Assembly: GCA_903903935.1 (NCBI GenBank)
Contig: CAIVAX010000119.1
Span: forward strand, 1 to 6,618
Length of the DNA stretch: 6,618 bases
Direction of reading: 5' to 3'
Source of the DNA: an uncultured Hyphomicrobiales bacterium
GTDB taxonomy: Bacteria; Pseudomonadota; Alphaproteobacteria; Rhizobiales; Beijerinckiaceae
Shown here: positions 1 through 6,368 of the stretch, one piece after another
Position numbering within the stretch: position 1 is the first letter of the stretch
How the letters are laid out: the number at the start of each line of letters is the position of its first letter
Program-made: the position numbers and the translations under genes
The notes under the pieces: model-generated
What the model was told of the DNA's origin: nothing
The model's input: only the letters and a program-made list of their open reading frames with translations
Database searches by the model: none

Positions 1-698
1 AGCTGAATCTAGCCAATGCCGCTAAATCACAATTGCAAGCCGCCAAAGATGCAACGCGCGTAGCCCAAGCCGACAAGGCCAATCTTGAAGCGCAGCGCCG
101 CGAATTATTGGTTCGCATCGCCCGCACAGAAGTCAAAGCCCCGGCGGATGGCCTGATCTCGCGTCGCTCCGCCAAACTGGGCGCCATGGCCACAGCGGCA
201 GGTGAACCCCTCTTTCGCATCATTCAAGATGGCGCCATTGAGCTTGAAGCCGAAGTGCAGGAAACCCGCCTGCCTCTGCTCAAGACAGGACAGGCCGTCA
301 CTATCCAATTGGCCTCTGGCCAAACCATTAACGGCAGTGTGCGTCTGATTGCACCAGAGGTGAATCAAACCACACGTCTGGGGCGTCTGCGCATTGCCCT
401 CTCGGCCAAAGCCGATAATTGGATTGGAACTTTTGCCCGCGGCCAGATTGAGATTCGCCGCAGCCAATCCATCCTCGTGCCCTCCAGTTCTGTGCTCTAC
501 CCCAATGGCACAGCCAGTGTGCAGACGTTAGATGGCAATCGCATTGTTGAACGCAAAGTGGAATTGGGCATAACGACAGGCTCGTTTATCGAAATCCGCT
601 CAGGGCTTGCTGATCAAACGCGTGTCATCACCAGAGCCGGTGCATTCCTGCGCGATGGTGATCTGATCACACCCGTGATGGAAGGGGAGAAACGCTAA
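1..698 (+). CDS. RND efflux periplasmic adaptor subunit (HlyD/MFP family), 5' truncated
   Basis: This is the C-terminal part of a membrane fusion protein that links an inner-membrane RND permease to an outer-membrane channel across the periplasm. The frame is open from base 3 with no stop upstream, so the gene starts outside the window; the TTG at 33 is internal. The visible part begins in the alpha-helical hairpin (Ala/Lys/Gln-rich, to about base 110). It continues with the second lipoyl half (TEVKAPADG, with APADG at bases 138-152, then GEPLFRI), the beta-barrel (LLKTGQAVTIQL) and a membrane-proximal domain ending in GAFLRDGDLITPV. These are standard adaptor signatures. The signal peptide or lipobox would be upstream and cannot be judged. 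The stop TAA (696-698) shares its last A with the start codon of the permease gene, so the two are almost certainly cotranscribed and translationally coupled. The substrate cannot be deduced. Confidence 0.93.
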   Translation, partial: LNLANAAKSQLQAAKDATRVAQADKANLEAQRRELLVRIARTEVKAPADGLISRRSAKLGAMATAAGEPLFRIIQDGAIELEAEVQETRLPLLKTGQAVTIQLASGQTINGSVRLIAPEVNQTTRLGRLRIALSAKADNWIGTFARGQIEIRRSQSILVPSSSVLYPNGTASVQTLDGNRIVERKVELGITTGSFIEIRSGLADQTRVITRAGAFLRDGDLITPVMEGEKR

Positions 699-3600
699 TG
701 GCTCTCAATATCTCGGCCTGGTCGATCCGCAATCCGGTTCCCCCGCTCGTCCTCTTTACTGTTCTCACCCTGCTCGGCATATGGTCGCTAGCTGGTCTGC
801 CGATCACGCGCTTTCCCAATGTCGATATTCCCGTGATTTCTGTCACGGTGACACAGCCCGGCACAGCGCCCTCCGAGCTTGAAGGACAGGTCAGCAAGAA
901 AGTCGAAGATGCGGTGGCTGGCATCGCTGGCATTAAACATATTTCCTCTTCGATTTCCGAAGGACTCTCGACAACGACCATTGAATTTCGTCTGGAGACA
1001 AAATCCGACCGTGCGCTCAATGATGTGAAAGATGCTGTGGCGCGCGTGCGCTCGGATCTGCCGCGCGGCATTGATGAACCGCTTGTGCAAAGAGTGGATG
1101 TGGTGGGCCTGCCCATCCTCACTTATGCAGTCAGCTCGCCCGATATGTCGCTTGAGGATTTATCTTGGTTTGCCGATGACGTCGCCGCGAGAGCTTTGCA
1201 GAACATTCGCGGCGTTGGCTCCGTCAGTCGCATTGGCGGCGTTGAACGCGAAATTCGTATTACCCTTGATCCTGATCGCTTGATTGCACTGGGCGCGACA
1301 TCTGCTGATGTCAGCCGCCAGCTCAAAGCCCTGAATGCGGATCTGGCAGGCGGGCGCGGCGGCATTGCTGGACAAGAGCAATCCATCCGCATTCTGGCCG
1401 GTGCCCGCAAGCTTGATGAGCTCAGCGATCTGACGATCAGCCTGTCAGGCGGGCGCAAAGTCCGCTTATCGGATCTGGCAACCATTACCGATGGTGCAGC
1501 TGAACAAAGACGGTTTGCGCGCATGGACGGCAAGCCTGTCGTTGCCGTGGCCGTCAGCCGCGCCACTGGCGCCAGCGATGTAACTGTGGCCCAGCAAGTC
1601 GCCAAAAAGATCGAAACCCTCAACCAGACCTATCCGAAAGTCTCCATCGATCTCATCGACACTTTTGTTGACTACACAGTGGGCAATTTTGAAAGCGCGA
1701 TGCATACTTTGATCGAAGGCGCCTTGCTATCAGTGCTGGTGGTCTTGCTGTTTTTGCGCAATTGGCGCGCCACATTGATCACAGCGATTGCATTGCCTTT
1801 ATCGATCCTGCCTACCTTCTGGGCGATTGATGCACTGGGCTTCTCGCTCAATCTGGTCAGCCTGCTCGCCCTCACACTCGCCACGGGCATTCTTGTGGAT
1901 GATGCGATTGTCGAGATCGAGAATATTGTGCGCCATATGCATATGGGCAAATCGGCCTATCGCGCTGCTCTCGAAGCGGCCGATGAAATTGGTCTGGCCG
2001 TGATCGCCATCAGCTTCACCATCGTCGCTGTGTTTGCGCCCGTGAGCTTTATGAGCGGCATTGCCGGTCAATATTTCAAGCAATTCGGACTGACGATTGC
2101 GATTGCGGTCATATTCTCACTAACGGTCGCCCGTTTGCTCACCCCGCTGCTAGCGGCTTATTTTCTAAGGCCGGACAAAAATCCTGAAGACATTCGCGAA
2201 GGCCGCATTATGCGCGGTTATACGCAAGTGGTGCGTCTGTCGGTTCGCCACCGCTTTGTGACAATCTTTGCGGGTTTTGTGATTTTCCTGATCTCGCTCT
2301 ATTGCACACGTTTCCTGCCCTCCGGCTTCATGCCGGGCGAAGATGTGGCGCGCTTGCTGTTGGCTGTTGAACTGCCCCCCGGATCACCTCTGTCGCAAAC
2401 CATGAAGGTCACAGACAGCATTGTCGAACGCTTGCAAAAAATGCCTGAAGTCAAAACTATCTTTGTCGATGGCGGCAAGATCGGATTGGGCGCTGCCGAA
2501 GTGCGCAAGGCGCAATTTGTGATCAATCTCGTTCACAAAACAAAACGTAGCAAATCGCAAAAGGAAATACAACGCGAGATTGGCGATCAGATTTCGCAGA
2601 TTCCCGATATTCGCAATTGGTTCCTCAATGACAATGGCATGCGCGCTGTCTCATTGACCCTCTCGGGCACTAATAATGAGGCTGTCGAGCGCGCGGGCGC
2701 CCTCTTGCAAAGCGAGATGAAACGCATTCCGCTCATCTCCAATGTTGTCTCCACTGCCTCATTGGATCGACCCGAAATCCGCATCAAGCCCAATCTCGAC
2801 AAAGCTGCCGAGCTGGGCGTATCCACCGATCTTCTGGCCGAAGTCATTCGCGTGGCCACCATTGGCGATGCCGATGCCAATCTTGCCAAATTCAACGCGG
2901 GCAATAGGCTCATTCCCATTCGCGTGGAATTGCCGGAATCGGCCAGAGGCCAAGTTGATATTCTCTCGAATTTGAAACTGCCAACTTCGCGCGGCTTCAC
3001 CGTGCCCTTATCCGCACTGGTCGACTTTGAGTTCGCTCAGGGGCCAACCAGCATTTCACGTTATGATCGCGTCCGCCGCATCGCTGTTGAGGCCGATCTA
3101 TCAGGCACAGATGCATTGGGTGAGGCATTAACGGCGATCTATGATCTGCCCACAGCCAAAAATCTGCCTGAGGGCGTGACCCTCAAGCAATCGGGCGATG
3201 CGGAAATCATGGTCGAAGTCTTTCAGGGATTTGCCGATGCGATGACCGCCGGTTTGATGATGGTGCTGGCCGTGCTTGTGCTCTTGTTCTCCAGCATTGT
3301 TCAACCCATCACCATTCTGCTCTCATTGCCCCTTTCGATTGGCGGCGTGATCTTCGCTCTGTTCATTACCAATAAAGCTGTTTCCATGCCCGTGGTGATT
3401 GGCATTCTTATGCTCATGGGCATTGTCACTAAAAACGCGATCATGTTGGTTGATTTTGCCATTGAACGCATGGCAACAGGCATGGATCGCACCGAGGCCA
3501 TCATCGATGCGGGCCGCAAGCGCGCCCGCCCCATTGTGATGACCACAATTGCTATGGCGGCGGGCATGGTTCCCTCGGCTCTTGGCTTTGGCGATGGCGG

Positions 3601-3817
3601 TGAGTTTCGCTCTCCCATGGCCATTGGTGTGATTGGCGGACTTCTTGTCTCAACCATGCTCTCGCTGGTTTTCGTGCCCGCAGTCTTCACCATTATGGAT
3701 GATGTGGGACGTCTGACAGCGCGCTTATTCTCCGGCCTCATTGGCCCCAAAGATGAGCCTGAAGAGATCCAGCCCCAACAAGAGCCTCAAAAACCACTGC
3801 GGATTGCAGCGGAATAA
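698..3817 (+). CDS. RND efflux transporter permease subunit (AcrB/HAE1-like)
   Basis: This encodes an inner-membrane proton/substrate antiporter of the resistance-nodulation-division (RND) superfamily, the motor of a tripartite export pump. Its 1039 residues match the usual 1020-1050. Visible landmarks: TM1 at about residues 13-33; a first periplasmic porter region starting FPNVDIPVISVTV; TM2 at about 338-353; the TM4 proton-relay pair D401-D402 in GILVDDAIVEIEN; the conserved FAPVSFM segment from F446; and the TM10 lysine K912 in MGIVTKNAIMLVDFA. These correspond to D407, D408 and K940 of AcrB, so the proton pathway looks intact. The C-terminal tail is cytoplasmic and rich in Gln, Pro and Glu. 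The start ATG overlaps the adaptor stop by one base. A strong Shine-Dalgarno (GGGGAG, 684-689) lies 8 nt upstream, inside the adaptor gene. The permease could export drugs, solvents or metabolites; sequence alone does not tell which. Confidence 0.96.
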   Translation: MALNISAWSIRNPVPPLVLFTVLTLLGIWSLAGLPITRFPNVDIPVISVTVTQPGTAPSELEGQVSKKVEDAVAGIAGIKHISSSISEGLSTTTIEFRLETKSDRALNDVKDAVARVRSDLPRGIDEPLVQRVDVVGLPILTYAVSSPDMSLEDLSWFADDVAARALQNIRGVGSVSRIGGVEREIRITLDPDRLIALGATSADVSRQLKALNADLAGGRGGIAGQEQSIRILAGARKLDELSDLTISLSGGRKVRLSDLATITDGAAEQRRFARMDGKPVVAVAVSRATGASDVTVAQQVAKKIETLNQTYPKVSIDLIDTFVDYTVGNFESAMHTLIEGALLSVLVVLLFLRNWRATLITAIALPLSILPTFWAIDALGFSLNLVSLLALTLATGILVDDAIVEIENIVRHMHMGKSAYRAALEAADEIGLAVIAISFTIVAVFAPVSFMSGIAGQYFKQFGLTIAIAVIFSLTVARLLTPLLAAYFLRPDKNPEDIREGRIMRGYTQVVRLSVRHRFVTIFAGFVIFLISLYCTRFLPSGFMPGEDVARLLLAVELPPGSPLSQTMKVTDSIVERLQKMPEVKTIFVDGGKIGLGAAEVRKAQFVINLVHKTKRSKSQKEIQREIGDQISQIPDIRNWFLNDNGMRAVSLTLSGTNNEAVERAGALLQSEMKRIPLISNVVSTASLDRPEIRIKPNLDKAAELGVSTDLLAEVIRVATIGDADANLAKFNAGNRLIPIRVELPESARGQVDILSNLKLPTSRGFTVPLSALVDFEFAQGPTSISRYDRVRRIAVEADLSGTDALGEALTAIYDLPTAKNLPEGVTLKQSGDAEIMVEVFQGFADAMTAGLMMVLAVLVLLFSSIVQPITILLSLPLSIGGVIFALFITNKAVSMPVVIGILMLMGIVTKNAIMLVDFAIERMATGMDRTEAIIDAGRKRARPIVMTTIAMAAGMVPSALGFGDGGEFRSPMAIGVIGGLLVSTMLSLVFVPAVFTIMDDVGRLTARLFSGLIGPKDEPEEIQPQQEPQKPLRIAAE

Positions 3818-5083
3818 TCAGCGCTCAACTTCCAGCGCCGCGGCAATCCTGCGGCGGCGCGGCAGAACAACGAGCCAAGCAAGAAAACAAATCAGCGCTG
3901 AGATCACAAAGACCCAGCGCAAACCAATGAAGTCCGAGCTGATCCCGACCAAGAGCGAACCAATAGCGGGCGTTCCTCTGAACACGAGCACATAGAGCGA
4001 GACCACGCGCCCGCGCATATCATCATGCACCGCCGATTGAACAAGCGCGGAAATACTGGTGGACATTGTATTGATCGTAAAGCCGATGAGGGCTGAGAAA
4101 ATCACACCCAGCCAAAGCCAATCGGTCACAACAAAGCCCAATGTGGCAATCGACAAGCCCAGAGTGCCCATCACAGCATGATCGGTTAGACCCTTAATGC
4201 GTCCGCGATAGGCGACAATACTGGCACTCAGCATTGCCCCAATCCCCACCGCAGAATTGAGATAGGCCAAGCCCACAGCGTCAGAATGATAAATATCACC
4301 GGCAAAGCCCGGCAGCATTTCCTGCACGGGCCGAATGAAAATCGAGACGACCGTCAGCAATAAAAAGGCTGGCCATATGCCCTTATGGCTGCCCACATAG
4401 GCAAAGCCCTCTCCAATATCTCGCACAAGCGAGCGGCGGACACGCACAGGCCGCTCGGGCATGGTGACATTCATGAACAGCATGCTCACAAGAAAGAGGC
4501 AGCTACCAAGAGTGTGAATCTGAAATGTGCCCAGAACGCCAAAGACTGGAATCATCAACGAGGCCAGCGCCGGGCCTATAAAGCGGGTGAGCTGGAACAG
4601 CGCCGAATCCATGGCGATTGCTGTCGATAATTCTGAGCGCGGCACTGAATTGGGCAAAATAGACTGACGCGAAGCAGAAAAGAAAGGCTGAATAATGCCG
4701 GTCGCTAAACTCATATAGAACAGCACATAAATCGTCAGCCAGTCCATTTGCGTGAACACCATCAGCAAAACGGCCTGCAGACACATCAAACTTTGCATCG
4801 CCCGCAACATCACCATAGGCTTGGAGCGATCAGTCAGGGCCCCGGCAAAGGGCGCCAGCAGCAGCATGGGCCCCAAATCAGCTGCCGCAATAATGCCCAG
4901 CCAATTAGCCGAATGGGTCAGCTCCCAGGCAATCCAGCCCATGCCCACACGCTGCATCCATTGCGTTGTGCAAGCGGGAATCGAACCGGCCATAAAAATC
5001 GTGAAATTACGATTGGCCCAGATGCGCACGACGGGTCTGCTCTCAGATCGCATCCTGTCTGTGTCCTGCATCTCCATGACCAT
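3818..5083 (-). CDS. MFS transporter, EntS-like / transmembrane secretion effector family
   Basis: This is a 12-helix-type inner-membrane secondary transporter of the major facilitator superfamily. The N-terminal pattern (TTQWMQRVGMGWIAWELT, then LGPMLLLAPFAGALTDR) resembles the MFS_3 (PF05977) and EntS-like exporters. The loop 2-3 motif GALTDRSKP lies at residues 81-89. Hydrophobic segments alternate with short loops throughout, and the protein ends in a cytoplasmic Arg run (R409-R412). At 421 residues its length is normal. Start choice is uncertain. ATG 5083 has GGAAAG only 1 nt upstream, which is too close. The in-frame ATG at 5077 has the same GGAAAG at 7 nt and is the better initiator, giving 419 residues; ATGs at 5071 and 5053 are further options. 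The gene is convergent with the RND permease, and its stop codon directly abuts that gene's stop. It is divergent from rpmJ. The direction is probably export, but the substrate is unknown. Confidence 0.92.
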   Translation of the reverse strand: MVMEMQDTDRMRSESRPVVRIWANRNFTIFMAGSIPACTTQWMQRVGMGWIAWELTHSANWLGIIAAADLGPMLLLAPFAGALTDRSKPMVMLRAMQSLMCLQAVLLMVFTQMDWLTIYVLFYMSLATGIIQPFFSASRQSILPNSVPRSELSTAIAMDSALFQLTRFIGPALASLMIPVFGVLGTFQIHTLGSCLFLVSMLFMNVTMPERPVRVRRSLVRDIGEGFAYVGSHKGIWPAFLLLTVVSIFIRPVQEMLPGFAGDIYHSDAVGLAYLNSAVGIGAMLSASIVAYRGRIKGLTDHAVMGTLGLSIATLGFVVTDWLWLGVIFSALIGFTINTMSTSISALVQSAVHDDMRGRVVSLYVLVFRGTPAIGSLLVGISSDFIGLRWVFVISALICFLAWLVVLPRRRRIAAALEVER

Positions 5084-5125
5084 ACTTTCCAGCAGACGAA
5101 CCGGCTACCGGACCATCAGTGTGTC

Positions 5126-5155
5126 GATATAAAGTTGCCTGCGCCTCATCGTCCA
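5126..5155 (-). promoter_or_regulatory. Candidate promoter of the MFS gene
   Basis: Read on the - strand, TGGACG (5155-5150) is followed by an 18-bp spacer and TATATC (5131-5126). Each hexamer matches 4 of 6 positions of the sigma-70 consensus. A start near 5119 would give a leader of about 35-42 nt before the MFS start codon. This was found by eye and is only a weak match. Confidence 0.3.
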
Positions 5156-5292
5156 GTGGTGTTTCGCCTCTAGACTCAAGCGCAGGGCGCTGATGACCTG
5201 CCCGCAAGCTTTGTCCAGCCCGGTCAAAGCGAGGTTAAAAAGCCTTAAAGTCAGTCTCTTGGGCAAAGATAGCGGCAAACCCTATTTGTTGG

Positions 5293-5321
5293 TTGATTGC
5301 TTAGAAAAAATGGGGCATAGA
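5293..5321 (+). promoter_or_regulatory. Candidate promoter of rpmJ
   Basis: TTGATT (5293-5298), a 17-bp spacer and CATAGA (5316-5321) form the best-placed promoter-like pair before rpmJ. The -35 matches TTGA of the consensus, while the -10 matches only 3 of 6 positions, although alphaproteobacterial -10 elements are looser. A start near 5328 would leave a leader of about 50 nt. A weaker alternative is TTGTCC (5211-5216) with TTAAAA (5235-5240). Confidence 0.3.
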
Positions 5322-5330
5322 ACCCCCCAT
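5305..5330 (-). terminator. Candidate rho-independent terminator on the - strand
   Basis: On the - strand, ATGGGG (5330-5325) pairs with CCCCAT (5315-5310) across a 9-nt loop. The final T of the stem begins a run of six T residues (5310-5305). The shape is that of an intrinsic terminator with a short 6-bp stem. It would stop - strand transcripts arriving from the pyk / antisense-rpmJ side before they reach the MFS gene. On the + strand the same dyad lies just upstream of rpmJ and overlaps its candidate -10 element. Confidence 0.4.
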
Positions 5331-5335
5331 CTGTC

Positions 5336-5350
5336 GCGGGATAAACCCGC
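5336..5350 (+). other. Leader hairpin upstream of rpmJ
   Basis: GCGGG (5336-5340) and CCCGC (5346-5350) form a perfect 5-bp GC-rich stem with the 5-nt loop ATAAA, ending 27 nt before the rpmJ start. The CCCG of the right arm could alternatively pair with CGGG (5367-5370), which contains the Shine-Dalgarno. The structure is a direct base-pair reading; a regulatory role is inference. Confidence 0.35.
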
Positions 5351-5377
5351 TGGCCATCAGTTTAAACGGGAAATCCG

Positions 5378-5503
5378 ATGAAAGTCCGTAATTCTCTCAA
5401 GTCGCTGCGTGCGCGCCATCGCGACAATCAGCTGGTCCGCCGCAAGGGCCGCGTTTACGTGATCAACAAAACACAGAAGCGCTTCAAGGCTCGTCAGGGC
5501 TAA
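5378..5503 (+). CDS. rpmJ: 50S ribosomal protein L36 (cysteine-free form)
   Basis: This is a 41-residue, strongly basic protein starting [18 protein letters not shown] and ending [11 protein letters not shown], recognisable as bacterial L36 (bL36), the smallest protein of the large ribosomal subunit, which binds 23S rRNA. The zinc-ribbon cysteines of the 37-38-residue form are absent, so this is the longer, zinc-independent type usual in alphaproteobacteria. The start ATG has a Shine-Dalgarno GGGA (5368-5371), with the GGG 7 nt from the start. The gene stands alone, away from the ribosomal protein operons. Candidate promoter and leader structures lie upstream, and a clear intrinsic terminator lies 33 nt after the stop. 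It therefore appears monocistronic. The identification rests on near-complete agreement with the family pattern. Confidence 0.96.
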   Translation: MKVRNSLKSLRARHRDNQLVRRKGRVYVINKTQKRFKARQG

Positions 5504-5536
5504 GCCTGAGCCAAAACATCTATTTTTCAGTACTTT

Positions 5537-5562
5537 AAACCCCAGCTTGTCTGGGGTTTTTT
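5537..5562 (+). terminator. Rho-independent terminator of rpmJ
   Basis: AAACCCCAG (5537-5545) pairs perfectly with CTGGGGTTT (5551-5559) around the 5-nt loop CTTGT, and six T residues run from 5557 to 5562, then GTT. It begins 33 nt after the rpmJ stop and separates rpmJ from the following TPR gene. This is a textbook intrinsic terminator. Confidence 0.93.
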
Positions 5563-5586
5563 GTTGGGGTGCGCTGCAGATTGTCT

Positions 5587-5615
5587 TTGACGCTTGCCCA
5601 CACTGGGCATAGACT
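5587..5615 (+). promoter_or_regulatory. Sigma-70-type promoter of the TPR gene, likely leaderless
   Basis: TTGACG (5587-5592, 5 of 6 consensus positions), a 17-bp spacer and TAGACT (5610-5615, 4 of 6) form the best promoter match in the window. It lies just after the rpmJ terminator. A start 7 nt past the -10 falls on base 5622, the A of the TPR gene's ATG, so the transcript may have no 5' leader. Confidence 0.6.
5595..5609. promoter_or_regulatory. Operator-like dyad inside the promoter spacer
   Basis: TGCCCA-CAC-TGGGCA is a perfect 6-bp inverted repeat with a 3-bp centre. It fills most of the spacer between the -35 and -10 elements. A further half-site-like TTGCC occurs at 5616-5620, 22 bp from the TTGCC at 5594-5598. 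The position suits a repressor or a MerR-type activator site, but no candidate regulator is encoded in the window. Confidence 0.35.
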
Positions 5616-5621
5616 TTGCCA

Positions 5622-6335
5622 ATGCTGACATTCAAAGCACCTTTTTTTGGCATGATGATCTGGGTGCAAGCCCTGTTGGGCGCAGCCGGGCTCTTTGCTC
5701 TGGCCACTGGGTCTGCCCAAGGTGCGGACCAGCCCAGAGGCACTCCCCCCGCCGCCAGCGACAAGCCAAGCGACAAGCAGAGCCCCGATAAACAGGCTGC
5801 CGATAAGAATGGCCCCGCCAAACCGCGCCCCGATGCCAACCTGCCCGAGACACGGCAAAAGATTCTCGATGAATTGTTCACCCGCCTTGCCCAAAGCAAG
5901 GATGAGGAAGAGGCCAAGGGCATTGCCGGGGCGATTGAACGCGTCTGGATGCGCTCGGGATCGGATACGGCCGATCTCCTCATGGGCCGGGCTGTGTCGG
6001 CCATACGCTCGAAAGACTTTAACCTCTCCATTGAGCTTCTCGACAAAATCGTCGTGCTTGATCCGGACTGGGTCGAGGCTTGGAACAAGCGCGCCACATC
6101 GCGCTATTTCGCTGATGATTACACTGGCGCCATGGCCGATATTGGCGAAGTGCTGAAACGCGAACCCAGACATTTTGGGGCACTCAGCGGCATGGGCTTT
6201 ATCCTGCTTAAATCAGGCATGGAGCGGCGCGCGCTGGAAGTCTTCCGCAAAACTCTGGAGATTTATCCGGGTTTGGACGAAATCCAGAAACAAACAGACC
6301 AGCTCATCCCCGAGCTGGAAGGCCGCCCAATCTAA
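5622..6335 (+). CDS. Exported tetratricopeptide repeat protein
   Basis: This is a predicted periplasmic or secreted scaffold protein of 237 residues; no enzymatic domain is seen. Residues 1-35 look like a signal peptide: K5, a hydrophobic stretch 8-28 and a small-residue cleavage zone GSAQGA around 30-35. A low-complexity linker (about 36-72) carries regularly spaced Asp-Lys pairs. A charged helix follows (about 76-112). Three consecutive 34-residue TPR-like units follow at about 117-149, 150-183 and 184-217, each with the Ala/Gly and ...DP/EP/YP-type endings of TPRs. The ATG at 5622 is preferred. No Shine-Dalgarno precedes it, but the promoter predicts transcription starting on it. An in-frame TTG at 5616 would lie upstream of the predicted transcription start. 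ATG 5652 would cut into the signal peptide. The gene has its own promoter, follows the rpmJ terminator and converges on pyk. TPR proteins usually mediate protein contacts; the partner is unknown. Confidence 0.88.
   Translation: MLTFKAPFFGMMIWVQALLGAAGLFALATGSAQGADQPRGTPPAASDKPSDKQSPDKQAADKNGPAKPRPDANLPETRQKILDELFTRLAQSKDEEEAKGIAGAIERVWMRSGSDTADLLMGRAVSAIRSKDFNLSIELLDKIVVLDPDWVEAWNKRATSRYFADDYTGAMADIGEVLKREPRHFGALSGMGFILLKSGMERRALEVFRKTLEIYPGLDEIQKQTDQLIPELEGRPI
6287..6318 (-). terminator. Possible pyk terminator within the TPR gene's 3' end
   Basis: On the - strand, CCAGCTC (6318-6312) pairs perfectly with GAGCTGG (6305-6299) around a 6-nt loop, followed by the T-rich TCTGTTTGTTTC (6298-6287). 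It sits about 100 nt after the pyk stop and overlaps the coding sequence of the TPR gene. The stem is good but the T-tract is interrupted, and the sequence is also under protein-coding constraint, so this is tentative. Confidence 0.3.
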
Positions 6336-6368
6336 GCGCCCATCGATCCAAGCGCCCATCAATCTAAT
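6324..6368. repeat. Short degenerate 16-bp tandem repeat spanning the TPR gene stop
   Basis: CGCCCATCGATCCAAG (6337-6352) and CGCCCATCAATCTAAT (6353-6368) differ at only a few positions. They are preceded by CGCCCAATCTAAG (6324-6336), which looks like the same unit with three bases missing. The TPR gene's stop TAA (6333-6335) lies inside that first copy. Still weaker echoes may continue to about 6410. The rest of the gap between the TPR gene and pyk (6336-6419) holds nothing else recognisable. Confidence 0.5.

Noticed and set aside
667..1623. Minus-strand open frames of 151 and 166 codons inside the RND permease gene
   Set aside because: They are shadows of the permease reading frame; their Arg/Ser/Thr-rich composition is typical of antisense translation.
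3301..3750. Minus-strand open frame of 149 codons over the 3' half of the RND gene
   Set aside because: It lies opposite conserved TM10-TM12 coding sequence and has Met/Pro/Thr-rich antisense composition.
3835..3860. GC-rich dyad (GCGCCGC ... GCGGCGC) just after the RND stop, as a possible bidirectional terminator
   Set aside because: It encodes the Arg run at the C-terminus of the MFS protein, has a 12-nt loop and no U-tract on either strand.
5041..5240. Minus-strand frame upstream of and overlapping the MFS start (contains GETPLDDEAQATLYRH)
   Set aside because: It looks somewhat protein-like but has no ATG, runs from a stop to a stop within about 60 codons, and overlaps the MFS N-terminus in a different frame.
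5084..5377. Possible tRNA or known riboswitch in the MFS-rpmJ gap
   Set aside because: No T-loop signature, cloverleaf or familiar riboswitch core could be found on either strand.
5357..6173. Long minus-strand open frames (246 and 212 codons) antisense to rpmJ and the TPR gene
   Set aside because: They overlap two well-supported + strand genes, a strong terminator and a promoter, have low-complexity composition and match no family I recognise.
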